DNA from: Macrotrachela quadricornifera
Taxonomy: Eukaryota > Rotifera > Eurotatoria > Philodinida > Philodinidae
Reading direction: 5' to 3'
Assembly: GCA_022393335.1 (NCBI GenBank)
Contig: JAJEKB010001368.1
Location: 873,455 to 937,454, forward strand
Length of the DNA stretch: 64,000 bases
The position numbers and the translations under genes were made by a program. The notes beneath the pieces are model-generated. The model was given only the letters and a program-made list of their open reading frames with translations. It did not search any database and had not been told where the DNA came from. This document shows positions 23,894-36,247 of the stretch, one piece after another (positions within the stretch are counted from its first letter, which is position 1; the number at the start of each line of letters is the position of its first letter).

Positions 23894-25139
23894 AAAATGT
23901 TTCTTTTAATGAAATATATTATGAATGTCTAGTGTTTTTATACTGAACTAATCGTCTTCTCTTTTTTTCGTCCGAGAAATTTATTCATTTTTCCTTCTTT
24001 TCGTCCATGGTTGATATTATGTAGACAATGACATGGACGAGAAAATGCTTTTTCATGCTATTTTGTTTCTCTGTTCAAGCTGTCACATTGACGAAAGCAT
24101 ATTGATGACCTTTCTCACTTAAATATTTGTTCATATTATTCATTTTTTTCCTTTTCTCTTCTATATAGGGCACGAAGAGGTCACAAGAAATTGAAGTTTT
24201 ATTCTGAATTTTTTATTATAATTGTTTTATTGAGATCTACTGTTAGTTCTCTCAAATAATCTATGTACATGGAATGATTTCATGATCTCATTTATTTTAT
24301 ACAGAATTAATAAAATCTAAATATTGTTAGGAAATCGGGTATTTTAAATACATTTCAATTTGATTAACTAATAGAGACAGGAGAAATTTATTATAATGGT
24401 AGAAAAATACTATATAATCAACAGATTTAATGTATATTATATTTATCGATTATTATTTTAATCAATTAATTTATTAACCCTTGGCAATTTTTTGCATTTT
24501 TTTAATCTCATGCCTATTTGTGGATCCGATTGGGATCCACAGAACAATGTATAAGAAAAGTTCGACTTCTTTCCATTTGACTTGAAGTTTTCATGTTTGT
24601 AGTGATGATCTCCATTATAACCTCTTTAAACGTCAATGTTGATATTGATGCAAGGAAACACGAAAGCCTATGCGCGATATATATGTGGTTATTCATAGTC
24701 AAAAAAATAGAAATTCCTTTTTTTCTGCTCATCAGTACTATTTGTGAAAAGTACTCAAGATTAACATGTAATGAATATTGATTTTCTCCATTCGACACCG
24801 GAATCTCTGTGTTCTAATAGAAAAGAATCAATGGCGTCCTCTATAAAGTTGAAATAAACTATTCATAACTTATAAACTTCCATTGAAGCTTGTATTGATA
24901 TTGATTATATTTTCTTTTATTCAAAAGTACATAGCATTCTTTACAACTAGGTCTATGCATGGAAACTCAACGTTATACTAACACGGAATACACTGTTATT
25001 GAAAAAGTGTTTTTTTTTCTAAAATCTCACTAGAGGGGACTCAAAGGTTCACAGGTAGGACTCAATGCCATCTGGGTCTGCTACTAGATTAAATGGTATA
25101 ATTCGTGGTTGTATATTAAATATAGGATACATGTCTACG
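23894..25139. other. spacer with short palindrome
   Basis: No supported gene. TGTGGATCC-GATTG-GGATCCACA forms a short palindrome near 24520-24543. Frames on both strands at 24514-24798 overlap each other and lack motifs. Confidence 0.35.
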
Positions 25140-25835
25140 TTTTTGTTTCCATAAATCAATGAATTCTTTTGTAAATATTGATGATACAATAATATTAAAA
25201 ACTAAATTATTTGAGAATTAATTAAAAATGATAGAAAATTTTTACTTGAAATTCTCTTACGTAATTTAATCAATAATAATGTTAGTACTTGATCATTCAA
25301 TATCTAAACGATGTGAACGTGATGATAAATGAAGGTCATATAAAATAAGAATATGAATTGATAAAATAAATGATAGTCATCGGCGGGCCACCAGCAGGGC
25401 AAGGTGGGGCAGTTGCCCCACCCAAAAGTTTTGGAATAATCAATAATTTGACAAAAATTGAGTCCTAAAACGATTTTTCTTAGCGTTTGCTCCACTAAAA
25501 TTTATTCTTGCCACACCTAAAATTTTGTTGCTGGCCCGCTGATGATGATAGTATAAGATTAATATTAATAAAAATGATTATTGCTATTTTAATATTACAT
25601 AATGATCGTATTTGAACATTTAATGAACATAAAAGAATACGATCAAATGAACTACTACCATTAATTCACGTGTTATTAAACTAAAACTATTTGTAAAATA
25701 AATTCTTAATTGACAATACCAAAATGTTGCTAATAATAGTGATGTCGAAGATATTGTTAATAAACAACTTAACTGTCCAGTTAATACTAAACATATACTA
25801 AATAATGATGCAAATAGTAAATATACCGGGTATTC
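25140..25835 (-). pseudogene. decayed rhodopsin-like 7TM receptor (GPCR)
   Basis: Minus strand. From 25835: a TM2-TM3 segment (VYLLFASLFSICLVLTGQL, then FWYCQLRIYF). After a frameshift near 25660 comes SSSFDRILLCS (the DR motif with intracellular loop), then IAIIIFININLILS. The frame continues across a 167-bp MITE as FILSIHILILYDLHLSSRSH. A C-tail-like piece (FTKEFIDLWKQKRRH) follows near 25150. TM1, most of TM5-TM7 and any intact frame are missing, so it is a pseudogene. Receptor subtype and ligand cannot be told. Confidence 0.6.
25378..25544. mobile_element. hAT-type MITE with 8-bp target duplication
   Basis: A 167-bp element with terminal inverted repeats CATCGGCGGGCCACCAGCA and CATCAGCGGGCCAGCAAC, flanked by direct ATGATAGT copies at 25370-25377 and 25545-25552. 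An 8-bp duplication is typical of hAT transposons. Removing the element and one ATGATAGT rejoins the GPCR pseudogene frame. No coding capacity. Confidence 0.85.
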
Positions 25836-25837
25836 CA

Positions 25838-26245
25838 AAAGTTCTGCGACATTTTTTTAAAAAGATACAGCTTGAAAAGCTTTACAACAATGGCAGTAAA
25901 AAATTCCTATTGACTTGTTCTAATGGTTCGTCTAATTCTCGAAATGAAAAAGCTGCATGATAGTACCACTTCTTACCACGACTTTTTGTTTTGTATATAT
26001 TCCGACTTGAAAAATGGTAACACCTTGATTTGTTTTTTAAAAGGTACGCCATGAAAAGCTAAACAAAACCTGTATAGACAAGTCCATATTGCAAAATGAA
26101 AAAGTCTTTTTAAACAGTTTTATCGCGGTGAGAGGTAGCACCAACATGTATCTTTTTCATTTTGGGCACGGAAGGAGCATCAGAACAAGTCAATAGGTAT
26201 TTGTTATTACCACTCTCGTAGAGCTTTTCAAGATGCATCTTTAAA
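25838..26245. mobile_element. foldback DNA element, ~0.4 kb
   Basis: Left arm (AAAGATACAGCTTGAAAAGC, CCTATTGACTTGTTCTAATG) recurs inverted at about 26170-26245 (AAGATGCATCTTGAAAAGC, CCTATTGACTTGTTCTGATG). The left end reads CCGGGTATTCCAAAAGTTCT; the right terminus is not matched and may be truncated. It abuts the broken 5' end of the GPCR pseudogene. Confidence 0.7.
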
Positions 26246-27420
26246 AAAAATAAAAATAGATCTAAACAATTTATGAGTAATGCATTTTATTACACTCTAT
26301 GCCAGTGCAATCCCAGCTTAATTAAATGACCAAAGCGACCTTGCTCGTTGAAATGGCTTGAATTCTGATCTAGCTGAATAGTCAGAAATATCTCCAGTAT
26401 ACTCAGAATTACTTGTCGAATTTTACTAAATAAAATTATAACTGAAAAGTTATGTTTTGGGATCGATTTCACTATGAATATCTGCTGAAAAAGTGTAACT
26501 TTAAATTTTTGGTTATAATGTAAATCTCTGGAGAACAGTATAATGATAGAGAGCTGAAATTTTTATCACTTAAAGAAATCTTTGTTTTACACCTACTCTA
26601 AAAGTTGGAATCTAGTCGAATGATTCTTTGAAAAGCTATAGAGAAGACAATTATCGAAATGTAGCTCCACAAAGTGAGTGTACGAGCCTTTTTTTCAAAA
26701 GTTCTCCTATTCTTTCTCTGAAACTAATCTGATGGAAGAGAACTTTTTCTCGCCAGTTTACTACTAAAATAGTCCTTTCTCTTTTCATACAATTTGAACG
26801 CCAATAGTTCTATACCAGAGAGTGCTAGAATTGAGTTTGCGTAACTCTGCATAAAAATATACAAATGTCTGTCAAACAATGTAGATGTTGGACGAGGAAA
26901 TAAGGAGCAGATAAAGTTTAAGCCAATTATATATTTTGGCAGTGTCGAATGCCACATAAACTGGTATATTGATATACTTTTTCTATTGTTTTGTTATAGT
27001 CAAAAAATGACGTTTTTGTGTAATATATTGCTCATAATTTGACACTAGTATGAGGTAAAGAGCTGAAATTTAGTGTGGGTATACGACAGTTAGATGGTGA
27101 TAACATATAAAAAAAGTGTGCAAATTTGTCAACGATTACAAAAGTTATTAACGAAATACAGCTAAAATATCAACCGTATCAAAAGCTTGCAATTCGCTCA
27201 CGTGTATATATGCATATGTAACTAAAGCAGGAAAAAAACTAAATCTTTTCCTAGATGTACATATATTTTTTTTATCAAGCTAAACTTCAATACTTTCTAT
27301 TTATATTCGAATTCGAATTAGACAACTCATGGATAAAATATTCTATCACGCAAAACAGTTAGTTACCTATGATGATTAGTATCGAATTCAAATACTTAGG
27401 ATTATCCAAAAGTACTGGCG
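26246..27420. other. unassigned repeat-like spacer
   Basis: No gene supported. The texture (AGAGCTGAAATTT motif near 26550 and near 27060) suggests a degraded repeat, but no ends can be defined. Confidence 0.3.
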
Positions 27421-28270
27421 AAGGTTCGTTTTTTTAATAAATAAAGAGAGCATCTTTCGCGCTACCTTTCTATACTTACTGATCATTACTACACTAATAT
27501 TTTAATAAAAAAATTTCGATAAGAAGTATTTTAGTTGAAAACCAGCTGGTACCATTTAGATCATACTGAGTATTGCATAAAACATGAGACACTTTTGCAT
27601 TTCATTTAATTATCACTCAATATGTGATAATAAAAAAAAAGAAAATATGCCAGAAGATGCAGCGTGAAAAGCTCTACAGTTTATAAAGTACCGCTTATTT
27701 TATAGTCGCGTTTTTTGTTTTAAAAATAGACAAAATACTGAGTTACCAAATCTCGATGTGATGAAAACGAGTTTTTTAATAAAATAAAATAAATTCAGGT
27801 TTTTTTATCTTATCATTATACAATCGTTCTTCATAAATTGTAGCACTCTTCATACTGCATCTTGCAGTGTATTTTAATTTAAAAAAAACATCAAGTAGTA
27901 AAAAGATGAGAAAGCAGAAGATGGAATGTACCTTTTACCAAAAACAACAACCTCGTTTTCGCAACATTGAAATTCGATAGCTCAGTGTTTTGTCCATTTA
28001 TAAAATAAAAAGTACAACTAGAAAATAAGCGGTACTTTATAAACTGTAGAGCTTTTCACAATGCATCTTCTGATATATATATTTTTTCTAATAGAACATA
28101 TAATGAGGTAAGAAGGTGGAATGTATAAATACCATTCCATTGCGAGCTAAATGGTACCACCTGATTTTCAATTAAAATATTTTTTTATTACGATACTAGC
28201 TTAGTAGTGATCAATAAGCATAAAAAGATAGAGGAGCAGATGCTTTATCTAAAGTATTTTCCAACATTTT
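27421..28270. mobile_element. foldback DNA element, ~0.85 kb
   Basis: Inverted arms at ~27440-27700 and ~28010-28265. Shared words include GGTACCATTTAG with adjacent inverted context, AAGCGGTACTTTATAAACTG/CAGTTTATAAAGTACCGCTT, and AAGCTCTACAG/CTGTAGAGCTTTTCA. The left flank TATCCAAAAGTACTGGCG resembles the ends of the elements at 6932 and 25838, so these may be one superfamily. No ORF. Confidence 0.7.
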
Positions 28271-28674
28271 TTTTATTTGTACAATTGAGTCAGCAAGGAA
28301 ATGATCTTAACTTGTATGAATCAAAATCATTGTGAGATTACTTATTAACTTTGACGTATACCGATGATCAGTTGTGTGATCCTCAAACTCATCTAAGAAC
28401 CTATTTTCACAAAGAAAATATTCTTTAGGTGAGATGCAGACAAGATTGAAGAGTATAGATCTTGATAACATATGTTGGGTACTTTGAATTGCACCAGATG
28501 CGCTAAAGAGAAATGAGCTATTTGAAGTTCTCGTATATAGAAAATTCTCAGAGAGAATTACGAGATAACATGTAATTCATACTTCTGTCAGCCAATTTCT
28601 TTCATATTGTACGTGTGTCAATAAACAATTGATTCATTTTCTATTTCAGATAATTATTAATATTTCGATTATCG
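28271..28674. other. upstream region of two-TM protein gene
   Basis: No gene. A strong T-rich tract and TTTCAG at about 28640-28650 look like a splice acceptor just before the ATG at 28675, so a 5' UTR exon may lie here. Confidence 0.3.
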
Positions 28675-29286
28675 ATGGACAAGGATACTTTTTTTCCTAT
28701 TTTGTCCTATGGCGAAAGAATTATAGGCAAGTATTAGGATACGGGAGATTATCAAGGAAGAAAAATAATTGCAATTCTAACCAATTTTCGGTTACTCATT
28801 CGTTGGAAAGCGACATTTTATTGCTTCAATATTTCGCAATATTCTTCAATTTTACTCGATTCGATTCATCGTATCGACGATAATGGTCGTGAACCGATTA
28901 TAAAAAGCTTTTTGATATCACTTCTACTTATAGGATTTATTGTAGCCGGTTTTGGATTTTTCTTTGAACAAATTTGGATTCTAGTCTTGAGCATTCTAAT
29001 CATAATAATTGTTGAGGTCTCTATCATCATTTTACGTGCCTGTTATAAGAAGAAATTCGTTACATTGAAAGGTTCTTTTGGCTCGGAAACGCTTAGATTC
29101 GACAAAACAACAGCTAGAAAGTTCGAGAAACAATTAAGTGAAATGATTCATCAAAGACGAATTCAAGATTTTGTTCAACAAAGCCAATACCATGGATCAG
29201 CACCATCTATACGTCTTATCGAAAATGAGACGGAACGAATGACAACACCAAGAATCTATGCATACGATCCATTATTGCATGTTTAA
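28675..29286 (+). CDS. two-TM membrane protein with PH-like halves; one in-frame TAG
   Basis: ATG 28675 opens MDKDTFFPILSYGERIIGKY, then TAG at 28735-28737. The same frame continues without a stop for 183 codons: DTGDYQGRKIIAILTNFRLL, IRWKATFYCF, DSIHRIDDN, two adjacent transmembrane segments (FLISLLLIGFIVAGFGFFF; ILVLSILIIIIVEVSIIIL), then KKKFVTLKGSFGSETLRFDK and a C-tail. The layout of a PH-like half, a TM hairpin, a second PH-like strand set and a terminal helix (ARKFEKQLSEMI) looks like one protein, so the TAG most likely destroys or truncates it (CAG or AAG to TAG). A CAAGTATTAG acceptor-like site right at the stop means alternative splicing could bypass it. Not recognised beyond fold-level resemblance. 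Confidence 0.55.
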
Positions 29287-29675
29287 TCAAACAATAGATC
29301 ACATTAACATTTGCATTCTTAATTCATTTTATATACATGTTTGCTCATTTTTCTAGTGTGTCAGTGTCTGTTCAAGAAGCGAATATGATTTGCCTAGAAT
29401 AAACTTAAAGGTCAATATCAAGTTTCTAAATGTAAAACAATTATCAACCTAAATATAGAGGAACATATGAAATGAAGTTGAATGAGAACAGATCACTGAC
29501 ATACTGAACCCTGAACGAGGAATGTTCATATATTCACTGAACTATAGACTCTATCTAAAAGTCTGTTAGAATTATAGACGAGGCATTTTACTATTTATTC
29601 ATGCAATAAATCTTTTGATATTAAATATTTTAGAGAAATTTAAATACCATTCTACGAACTTTTAGTCAACCCTAA
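29287..29675. other. intergenic, 3' flank
   Basis: No coding signal seen. Confidence 0.35.
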
Positions 29676-30120
29676 TAATGAAGGTGTGTGTAATGTAACT
29701 CAAGGTGATAGGATATATTCGGGTCAAATTAAAGGTCTCATTGCCAAACTAACAAGGTTAAAATATTAGCTGCTGATGGGTTGCCTAGAGGGAGATATTT
29801 GAATTTTAAGTTTTGGTATAAAATAAATCAGAAAAGGTTTTCTTCACTATTATAAGGGCAAAACATAGTGTTGTTCGGACCATATGAAAGAGGATCCCCA
29901 CAAACCCTAGAATCGCTCCGAACAACACCATGTTTTGTCTGTATAATAATGAAGAAAACCTTTTCTGATTCATCTTATACCAAAACTTGAAATTCAAATA
30001 TCTCCCTCCAGGCATGCCATCAGCAGCTAATATTTTAACCTTGTTAGTTTGACAATGAGACCTTTAATTTGACCCGAATACATCCTATCTCCTTGAGTTA
30101 CATCACACACACCTCCATTG
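29676..30120. mobile_element. near-perfect foldback element, ~445 bp
   Basis: Arms of about 200 bp (29676-29882 and 29917-30120) are almost identical in inverted orientation, with only ~35 bp of spacer around 29885-29916. Shared words: ATTCGGGTCAAATTAAAGGT, AACAAGGTTAAAATATTAGC and CAGAAAAGGTTTTCTTCA. The low divergence implies recent insertion or ongoing arm correction. The frame at 29806-30015 (minus) is a by-product of the palindrome. Confidence 0.85.
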
Positions 30121-31072
30121 TAAGTAAAATTTCTCATTATTTTACCTAAATTGTTAGAACAACAAGTAATAATGCAGATACGTAATTATCTGTGAAACGT
30201 ATACATATATGGTATATGAGATCTCGTTCATTCTTTACAGTATTTTACAAAGAGTATATGAAAAATGAAAAAGTTTAATTTTCCATTTTTTTTTCAAACT
30301 TGAACGAAAGCAATTAAGACAGTGATATTAATAATATATATCAAAGTCGTTACAGGATATAATAGTTTAAAACCCTTTCTCATGGGTCGAAGCGAGACGA
30401 TGATACTGATGCATTACTGATCACATAATATTTATTTCAAAAAAGTGTTAATGTCATACTAAGATAAGCTGATATTTTCTTATATTGACTAAACATCATA
30501 TGACCATCTGCAGAATAATAAAAAGGTTGTCACCTGGAATTTCCACAGACTCCGCAGTGATTCGAGGTTTTAATAAAATAGTTAAGATAAAGAAATTTTA
30601 ATATACGAAATATATCTTACTTTCTTTTTTCGAAGAATAGAACGAAAAAAAAAACACATGTTATGCTGAATTGCTTCATTCTATAATAAAAGTACTTCTA
30701 TCAATATACGTTGACATAAATATCTGTAAAAACAAGAACATTTTTACTTTTTTGATCTCAAAGTTTAATTCATGATATTAAAATAAATATTTTCAAAATA
30801 AAAAAAAGAAATATTTATTCAAATGAATATAATATTGAAAAATATACTTAAATCTGAATAATCTAGAAGGTCATGCGGTATCATAAAATAGAATGTTTTT
30901 TAATACTGATGGTGCACTTTGTATTTTTGATAAGTACATGACAGACGAAAAAAAAATGCATATTATCACGCGGTGAATGTGTGCATAAATGATGATGGAT
31001 TTTTTTCTATAAAAGTATATAAGAATAAAATAGTATTTAGAATCAAACAAAAATAAAAACATTGTAATAATA
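30121..31072. other. AT-rich spacer, ChaC-like gene upstream region
   Basis: No gene. Within the last 60 bases before the ATG at 31073 is TATATAAG (near 31015), a plausible core-promoter element, though common by chance in this base composition. Confidence 0.3.
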
Positions 31073-31843
31073 ATGGATTATATTGAATTAGATGAAACTT
31101 TAAAATTATTAAATGGTTTAGATAATGATTTATCTAAACGAAATACTATAATTAATTATATTAAAGAAAATAATAAAATATCAATATTTGCTTATGGATC
31201 ATTATTATGGAATCCAATTGAATTTATTGATGAAATAATTAATAATTGTATACTTAAACAATATCGAAAAGAATTTTTTTGTGAAGATTTTATTTATCGT
31301 GGAACAAAAACTTTTACTGGTTTAACAATGGGAATAGAAAATAATTTCAATGATTATGTTAATGGATCATTATTTACTTCATATAATAATAAAATAATAT
31401 CATTTATTAAATCATTTGTTAAAAGAGAAACACCAATTGATTTTAATAATACAAAAATGGATATATATACATATGATTTTGTAAAAATTTTAATGCCGGA
31501 TAAAATCAATACATGTTATGCATTAACTTGTATTGTTAATAAAAATAGTTTATTTTATTTAAATAATAAATTAACATTAGATGAACAAGCATTTAAAATT
31601 AGTGAAGCTATTGGATTAAATGGAACTAATTTTGAATATTTAGATAAATTAATTAAAATATATATGAAATTTAATATTAATGATTCATCAACAGAATATT
31701 TTCAAAATATTTATATTAAAGTTATACAATATAAACAATCATTAAAAATTTTTAATCATATATGGATTAAATTTTATAATAAATTAAAACATTTAAAACA
31801 AAATAAAACAAAAAAAATTATTTTATTTAATAAATGTAATTAA
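31073..31843 (+). CDS. ChaC-like gamma-glutamylcyclotransferase
   Basis: Single exon, 256 aa. The N-terminal signature SIFAYGSLLWNP (residues ~37-48) is the substrate-loop motif of gamma-glutamylcyclotransferases of the ChaC family. FCEDFIYRGTKTFTGLTMGI matches the family's FWQGS..HRG..GRV segment. SFVKRE (Glu119) sits where the catalytic Glu is expected. EQAFKISEAIGLNGTNFEYL matches the C-terminal A..IA...G.SG.N.EYL block. ChaC enzymes degrade cytosolic glutathione to 5-oxoproline and Cys-Gly. The gene is much more A/T-rich than the others (Lys/Asn/Ile) but intact. Function inferred from family. Confidence 0.88.
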   Translation: MDYIELDETLKLLNGLDNDLSKRNTIINYIKENNKISIFAYGSLLWNPIEFIDEIINNCILKQYRKEFFCEDFIYRGTKTFTGLTMGIENNFNDYVNGSLFTSYNNKIISFIKSFVKRETPIDFNNTKMDIYTYDFVKILMPDKINTCYALTCIVNKNSLFYLNNKLTLDEQAFKISEAIGLNGTNFEYLDKLIKIYMKFNINDSSTEYFQNIYIKVIQYKQSLKIFNHIWIKFYNKLKHLKQNKTKKIILFNKCN

Positions 31844-33609
31844 AAATATTTATCAATATATAACAGTTTGTTTTTTTATGTTATTATTGTTCAGATAATT
31901 GTATTTATTATTTGTATTTTATGTAAATAAATATATATTTATCATAATAACACAAAATTTTATTTTAATATATTGTTTATTTCGAAAATTTCCTATCAAT
32001 TTTCTTATATTGATTATCAACAAATATCTACCATTATGAAAAATAAAAATAAGAAAGTTTTAAAAAAAACTAAGCAGTTGCTATTTACTACCAAATGATG
32101 CAAAGAAAACGACTAAAATATCTATTAAAGATAAAAGAAACAGATTCTTATGCGGATGAAGATTACGTTGCACTCATTACTGTATGATGTGTCTTGTGAA
32201 GTATACGAATTAGTGTAATGTCAGAGAGCTAAAAACACCAAAATAATAAAAGGGATAGCATGCAGAGATGGAACCATCACCGATGATCGGCCGGCCAGAT
32301 TTGGTCTGGGATCAGTCTGGGTTTTAGATCGGCTACGTTATCAGTTGGCTTACTGGTTACTAATCAATTTTGTGGCTAATCTATTTACGTTCCTGTTTTT
32401 ATTAAGGAGATATACACGATACTGACATGCATTTCGATAATGAAATTCAACGAGATGCCAGTTAAAAGCCGATCTACTAATAGCAAAGTCGGCTGAGTCC
32501 TATCCGCTATAAAATACTCAGACCGGTATTGGTACCAGTCATTACAAATGTAGACCTTTTCCATCCATGTTAGTACCTATAAGTTAGCATAGCAGAAAGA
32601 AATGATTTTTTTTCTACTAAGAAAACAGGAAATAAGGCATGACTACTACCAATTTTATAATAAAGGAAAAACACACATCTATCAAGATAAATAAGAAAGT
32701 AAGAGAATATTTATTGTTAGTTAAATTTATCAAATGACAAAAAAGCCATCTATGAGATCAATCAGACTAAAAAAGATGAGATAACCTAAGCAGTGTGATT
32801 AATCTATACCGAATTAAGTCATATTTTTTGAGATGATTTTGTGGTTAATTCGCACTTAATTCGTTTTATTTTTTTCGATGTGATTGACTATATGTCATAG
32901 ATACAAGAAACAAAAGACATGAAATATCTAGAATAATTGAATAAAAATAAGAGAGACATTTTAATCGACTAAGATTAATGAAATATATACGAAAAAAATC
33001 GGAAAGTTAAACGAGTAATGAAAAAATGGATTCATTTATTAGCATAAACTGAATGTATAGAAATACTCCTTCTATTCATCCACATGAAAAATACGATGTA
33101 TTTCAGTTATGGTTGACAAAGAATAAAGACTCACTGTAGAGAATTTTCCTTTCGCTGAATAGATTGTACGCTTGGCAAGGAAACCTAGAATACGTTACTA
33201 AAAACTCAGACTCCAAGTTTATCTCAGAAGACCGAATAAACATTTCTTAATAAGCAACATCAGAAAAAAATGAATGAACGTCGATCCTCTTCTGATAAAC
33301 TGATTCAATGCATAATAGAAATTATTCTAACATATTAGGAATAAAGCCTTTTTAAATCCATATTTAAGAAAAAACCTCTGGAGTATACTTGATTATATAT
33401 CATATGATCAGTCATTTCTGTAAAACTGCTTAATAGTCTATTCTGTCACAAAAAATCATCAACTCTTTTTCTTCTATTTCAAAATAATAAACATTTATCA
33501 TTGCAAGATAGAACAATCTACCTTTATCCATAGAGGTATAAATCCTTCTGATGTAAATGTAAAATAATCAACTTTTATTCGTAGAATTATGAAGTCATAT
33601 GAAATGAAT
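31844..33609. other. gene-poor spacer with a GC-richer repeat at ~32265-32575
   Basis: 32265-32575 is less A/T-rich (GATCGGCCGGCCAG, CTGGGATCAGTCTGGG) with weakly inverted flanks (GATGGAACC near 32271, inverted ATCCATG near 32563) and is probably an old DNA transposon. No ORF. Confidence 0.35.
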
Positions 33610-34290
33610 TGAAGTTGGCATCAGCTAAACCGAAGTCCAAATCCATGTTTTACCGTTTTTTTGTTTATAAAGACTACTATCTGATACAGAATCAAATACT
33701 GCATACAAATCAATCAATTACAAACTCAACCCAAATATAGGAGTGAACATTAAATGAGAATACTATCAAAAAGTGGTCAAAAATATAATATTTCGAACAG
33801 AATCTCTACTGTCTGTTCAATGCTACCCATTGAAAAAATCACCATTCGATAGTGACTAAAACTCTGTACAGAATCTAAGCAACTACAAACTCAATCCAAC
33901 TCTTGGAGCAAGCACCAAAAGGAATTATTGTGAGATTGTAGCTAAAAGCCTAATAATTCGGGTCAAATCCATATCTTTCACCCAACGACTCGCATTGAGA
34001 AGATCAACATTTGATAGAGAGTTTAATTCTGCATCCAGCCCAGCCATTTGTAGCGGCAGCTCAAGTAAATGAGCGAATATTAGCAAAAATTACTACCTGT
34101 AGCCACCTAGTAACCTAGTATTTCGTGTTAAACCTCTACTTTTTTGTCCGATGACCTCTTGTTAATATTATCATTTAATAAAGAATTTAATTCAATACTC
34201 ATCCCACCCATGTAGAAAGTCAGTCCAAGTCAATTAACAAATGTCAGCAACGAATACTCGAATCCTGTTAATTTTCATCACGTAGTGGCT
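33610..34290. repeat. degenerate tandem repeat, ~165-bp unit, about four copies
   Basis: Recurring blocks start near 33635, 33800, 33965 and 34130 with AAATCCATGTTT / GAATCTCTACT / AAATCCATATCTTTC / AAACCTCTACTTTT. Within each is a CATTTGATAGAGAGTTTAATTC-like word, then AACTCAATCCAA-like and CTAATAATTCGGGTC-like words. Copies are strongly diverged. On the minus strand some copies read as a repeated peptide with an ELNSL core, but stops interrupt it. Confidence 0.45.
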
Positions 34291-36135
34291 TTTGGAATTC
34301 TAGGAAAGTCAGCTAAAATTATCCTATATGACTGGGCCCGAAGTTTCAATATGAATTATCTTACACATCAAATTATATGAATTTCGGCTCAAAGATTTTT
34401 CCGACTAGACTTTCGACACGTAAGTTTTTCTTATTGAAAATTGAATAATTCTCATCGTCATTTTCATTCTACATCAAGCCGAAATTCGGTCTTTCCTCAA
34501 TTTAGACCGGTATCAACTTATAAAATATGGCTAACTTTTCATGAGTATGGTAAATTCATGTAACATAATATGAGGCTCTATTCATAAGATGAGAATGTGT
34601 TAGACAATATTTAGAGCTCGAACATAAAATTGGAATGTACCAACTCGTTACAAAAAATTTGCAGCCTATACGTATTACTAAAGTTCTGTTGTTATTTATT
34701 CTATACAGCTCTCGTAACTAAGTTGTGTTGCATTTATAAACAGATTGAGAGATTAATACTCTGTGAAAAAAAACAGCGTATTTGTAGTAAATACTATTGC
34801 ATAAGAATATCTGTTAAGTCAGCAGGTGTCGTCCATTCGCAACAACTATTATGCACCTAAATGCTTTAAACACGCGATACTATTCTGTATATTAATCATC
34901 TGCAACACATACGTAGATGCCAGTCATTTCTAAACATTTACTCTTTCTACATTGTCTACGTGATTGTACAATTATTTTGTGTTGTAGCTGTTGTCTTAAA
35001 CCCAAGAAATTCAATTGTATACCCTTATTTCTATGTCATTTTGGTTTTTAGTTCGTTCAATCTTCTCTTTTTCTGTACTTTTCTTGGCCATTATTAATTT
35101 TGGCTATCATTAGAACATAAATTCAGAAAAAAACGATTCAAGCTTGCCTGTATTTGTCTTATAATTATCCCTTTGTGCTTTTGAACTTCTGGTGTCATCT
35201 TTTCTAAAAAAATGTTGACCTCAACACAAAAACTTTGTAAAATTATGTTACGAAACCCCTATTATTAGCATTTGATAAGAGATTACATTAACTATTTTGA
35301 CGTTAAGATAGCCATGTAAGAATGGTATGAAAGCTTTGTATGATCAAAGGAAAAGCTCTGTGTAAGTTGATACGAACACTCTCAGGCTTTTATGATTTAT
35401 GCATTTTATCCTGTTACGAAAGTTGTGTAAAAAGTAGAGCTTTCATAACGCACTGTAACTAATTGATACCTTTCCTTTCGGGTAAAATTAAAGTTTTGTC
35501 AATGAGAAGCTTTCAGGGTAATATCTCTAGATTATCGATACCATAGAAATCGTTGAAAGTGAGCAATATAAGCAAGGTCTAGTATCTTAGAAATCTTTAA
35601 AAGCCGATGAGGACTGGTCAGTGTTACAAGCATGACCGGATCGTTTTGGTCTCTTTTAACGATGATTTAGACCCATATTTCACCTAATTTTTGTACTTAT
35701 TTTGGCACAATTCTCCGAAACGATCATCTGTCGTTGAATTACAAAACAAAATGTCATTGATCGACTTTTCTGAATAAAACGCTTTTGTGTAGTCAACAGG
35801 ATGAGTCATTACCATGAAGCAATTCAATATAGGACAATACACTGCCAGCATTTCTCATATATGATTTCAAAAAAGTATTATATCGTTTTCATATGAGAAA
35901 ATTGCGAAATTAAAATATAATACACATATTTATGCAAACATTAGTGAATATTTTTCTATCATATAAACATGAAGCATTATGAAAAGAAAAAAAAGTAGGA
36001 AGAAGATTGAAATGACGATAAACATGCAAGAACAAACAAATATGTGCAATAAGCTGCCTCATTAATGAAAATGTCATGCTTCATTAATCACATCAAATAA
36101 AGTAAGTTGGAAAAAACCCACTGATTTTGTCGACG
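34291..36135. other. gene-poor spacer
   Basis: No gene supported. A 76-codon frame at 34630-34860 (plus) is Cys/Leu-rich without recognisable motif or splice support. Confidence 0.4.
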
Positions 36136-36247
36136 ATACGCAGGATTGTGCATAACCTTTCGCTAGAAGGGGTAGCATTATGATTTTAAATTGAATACTT
36201 AATGGATTTTATACCAAATTAAAGCGCGTTGAAAACTGGATTTATTG

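Noticed and set aside
29806..30015. 69-aa minus-strand ORF
   Set aside because: Lies inside a palindrome; reading frame is a product of the inverted arms.
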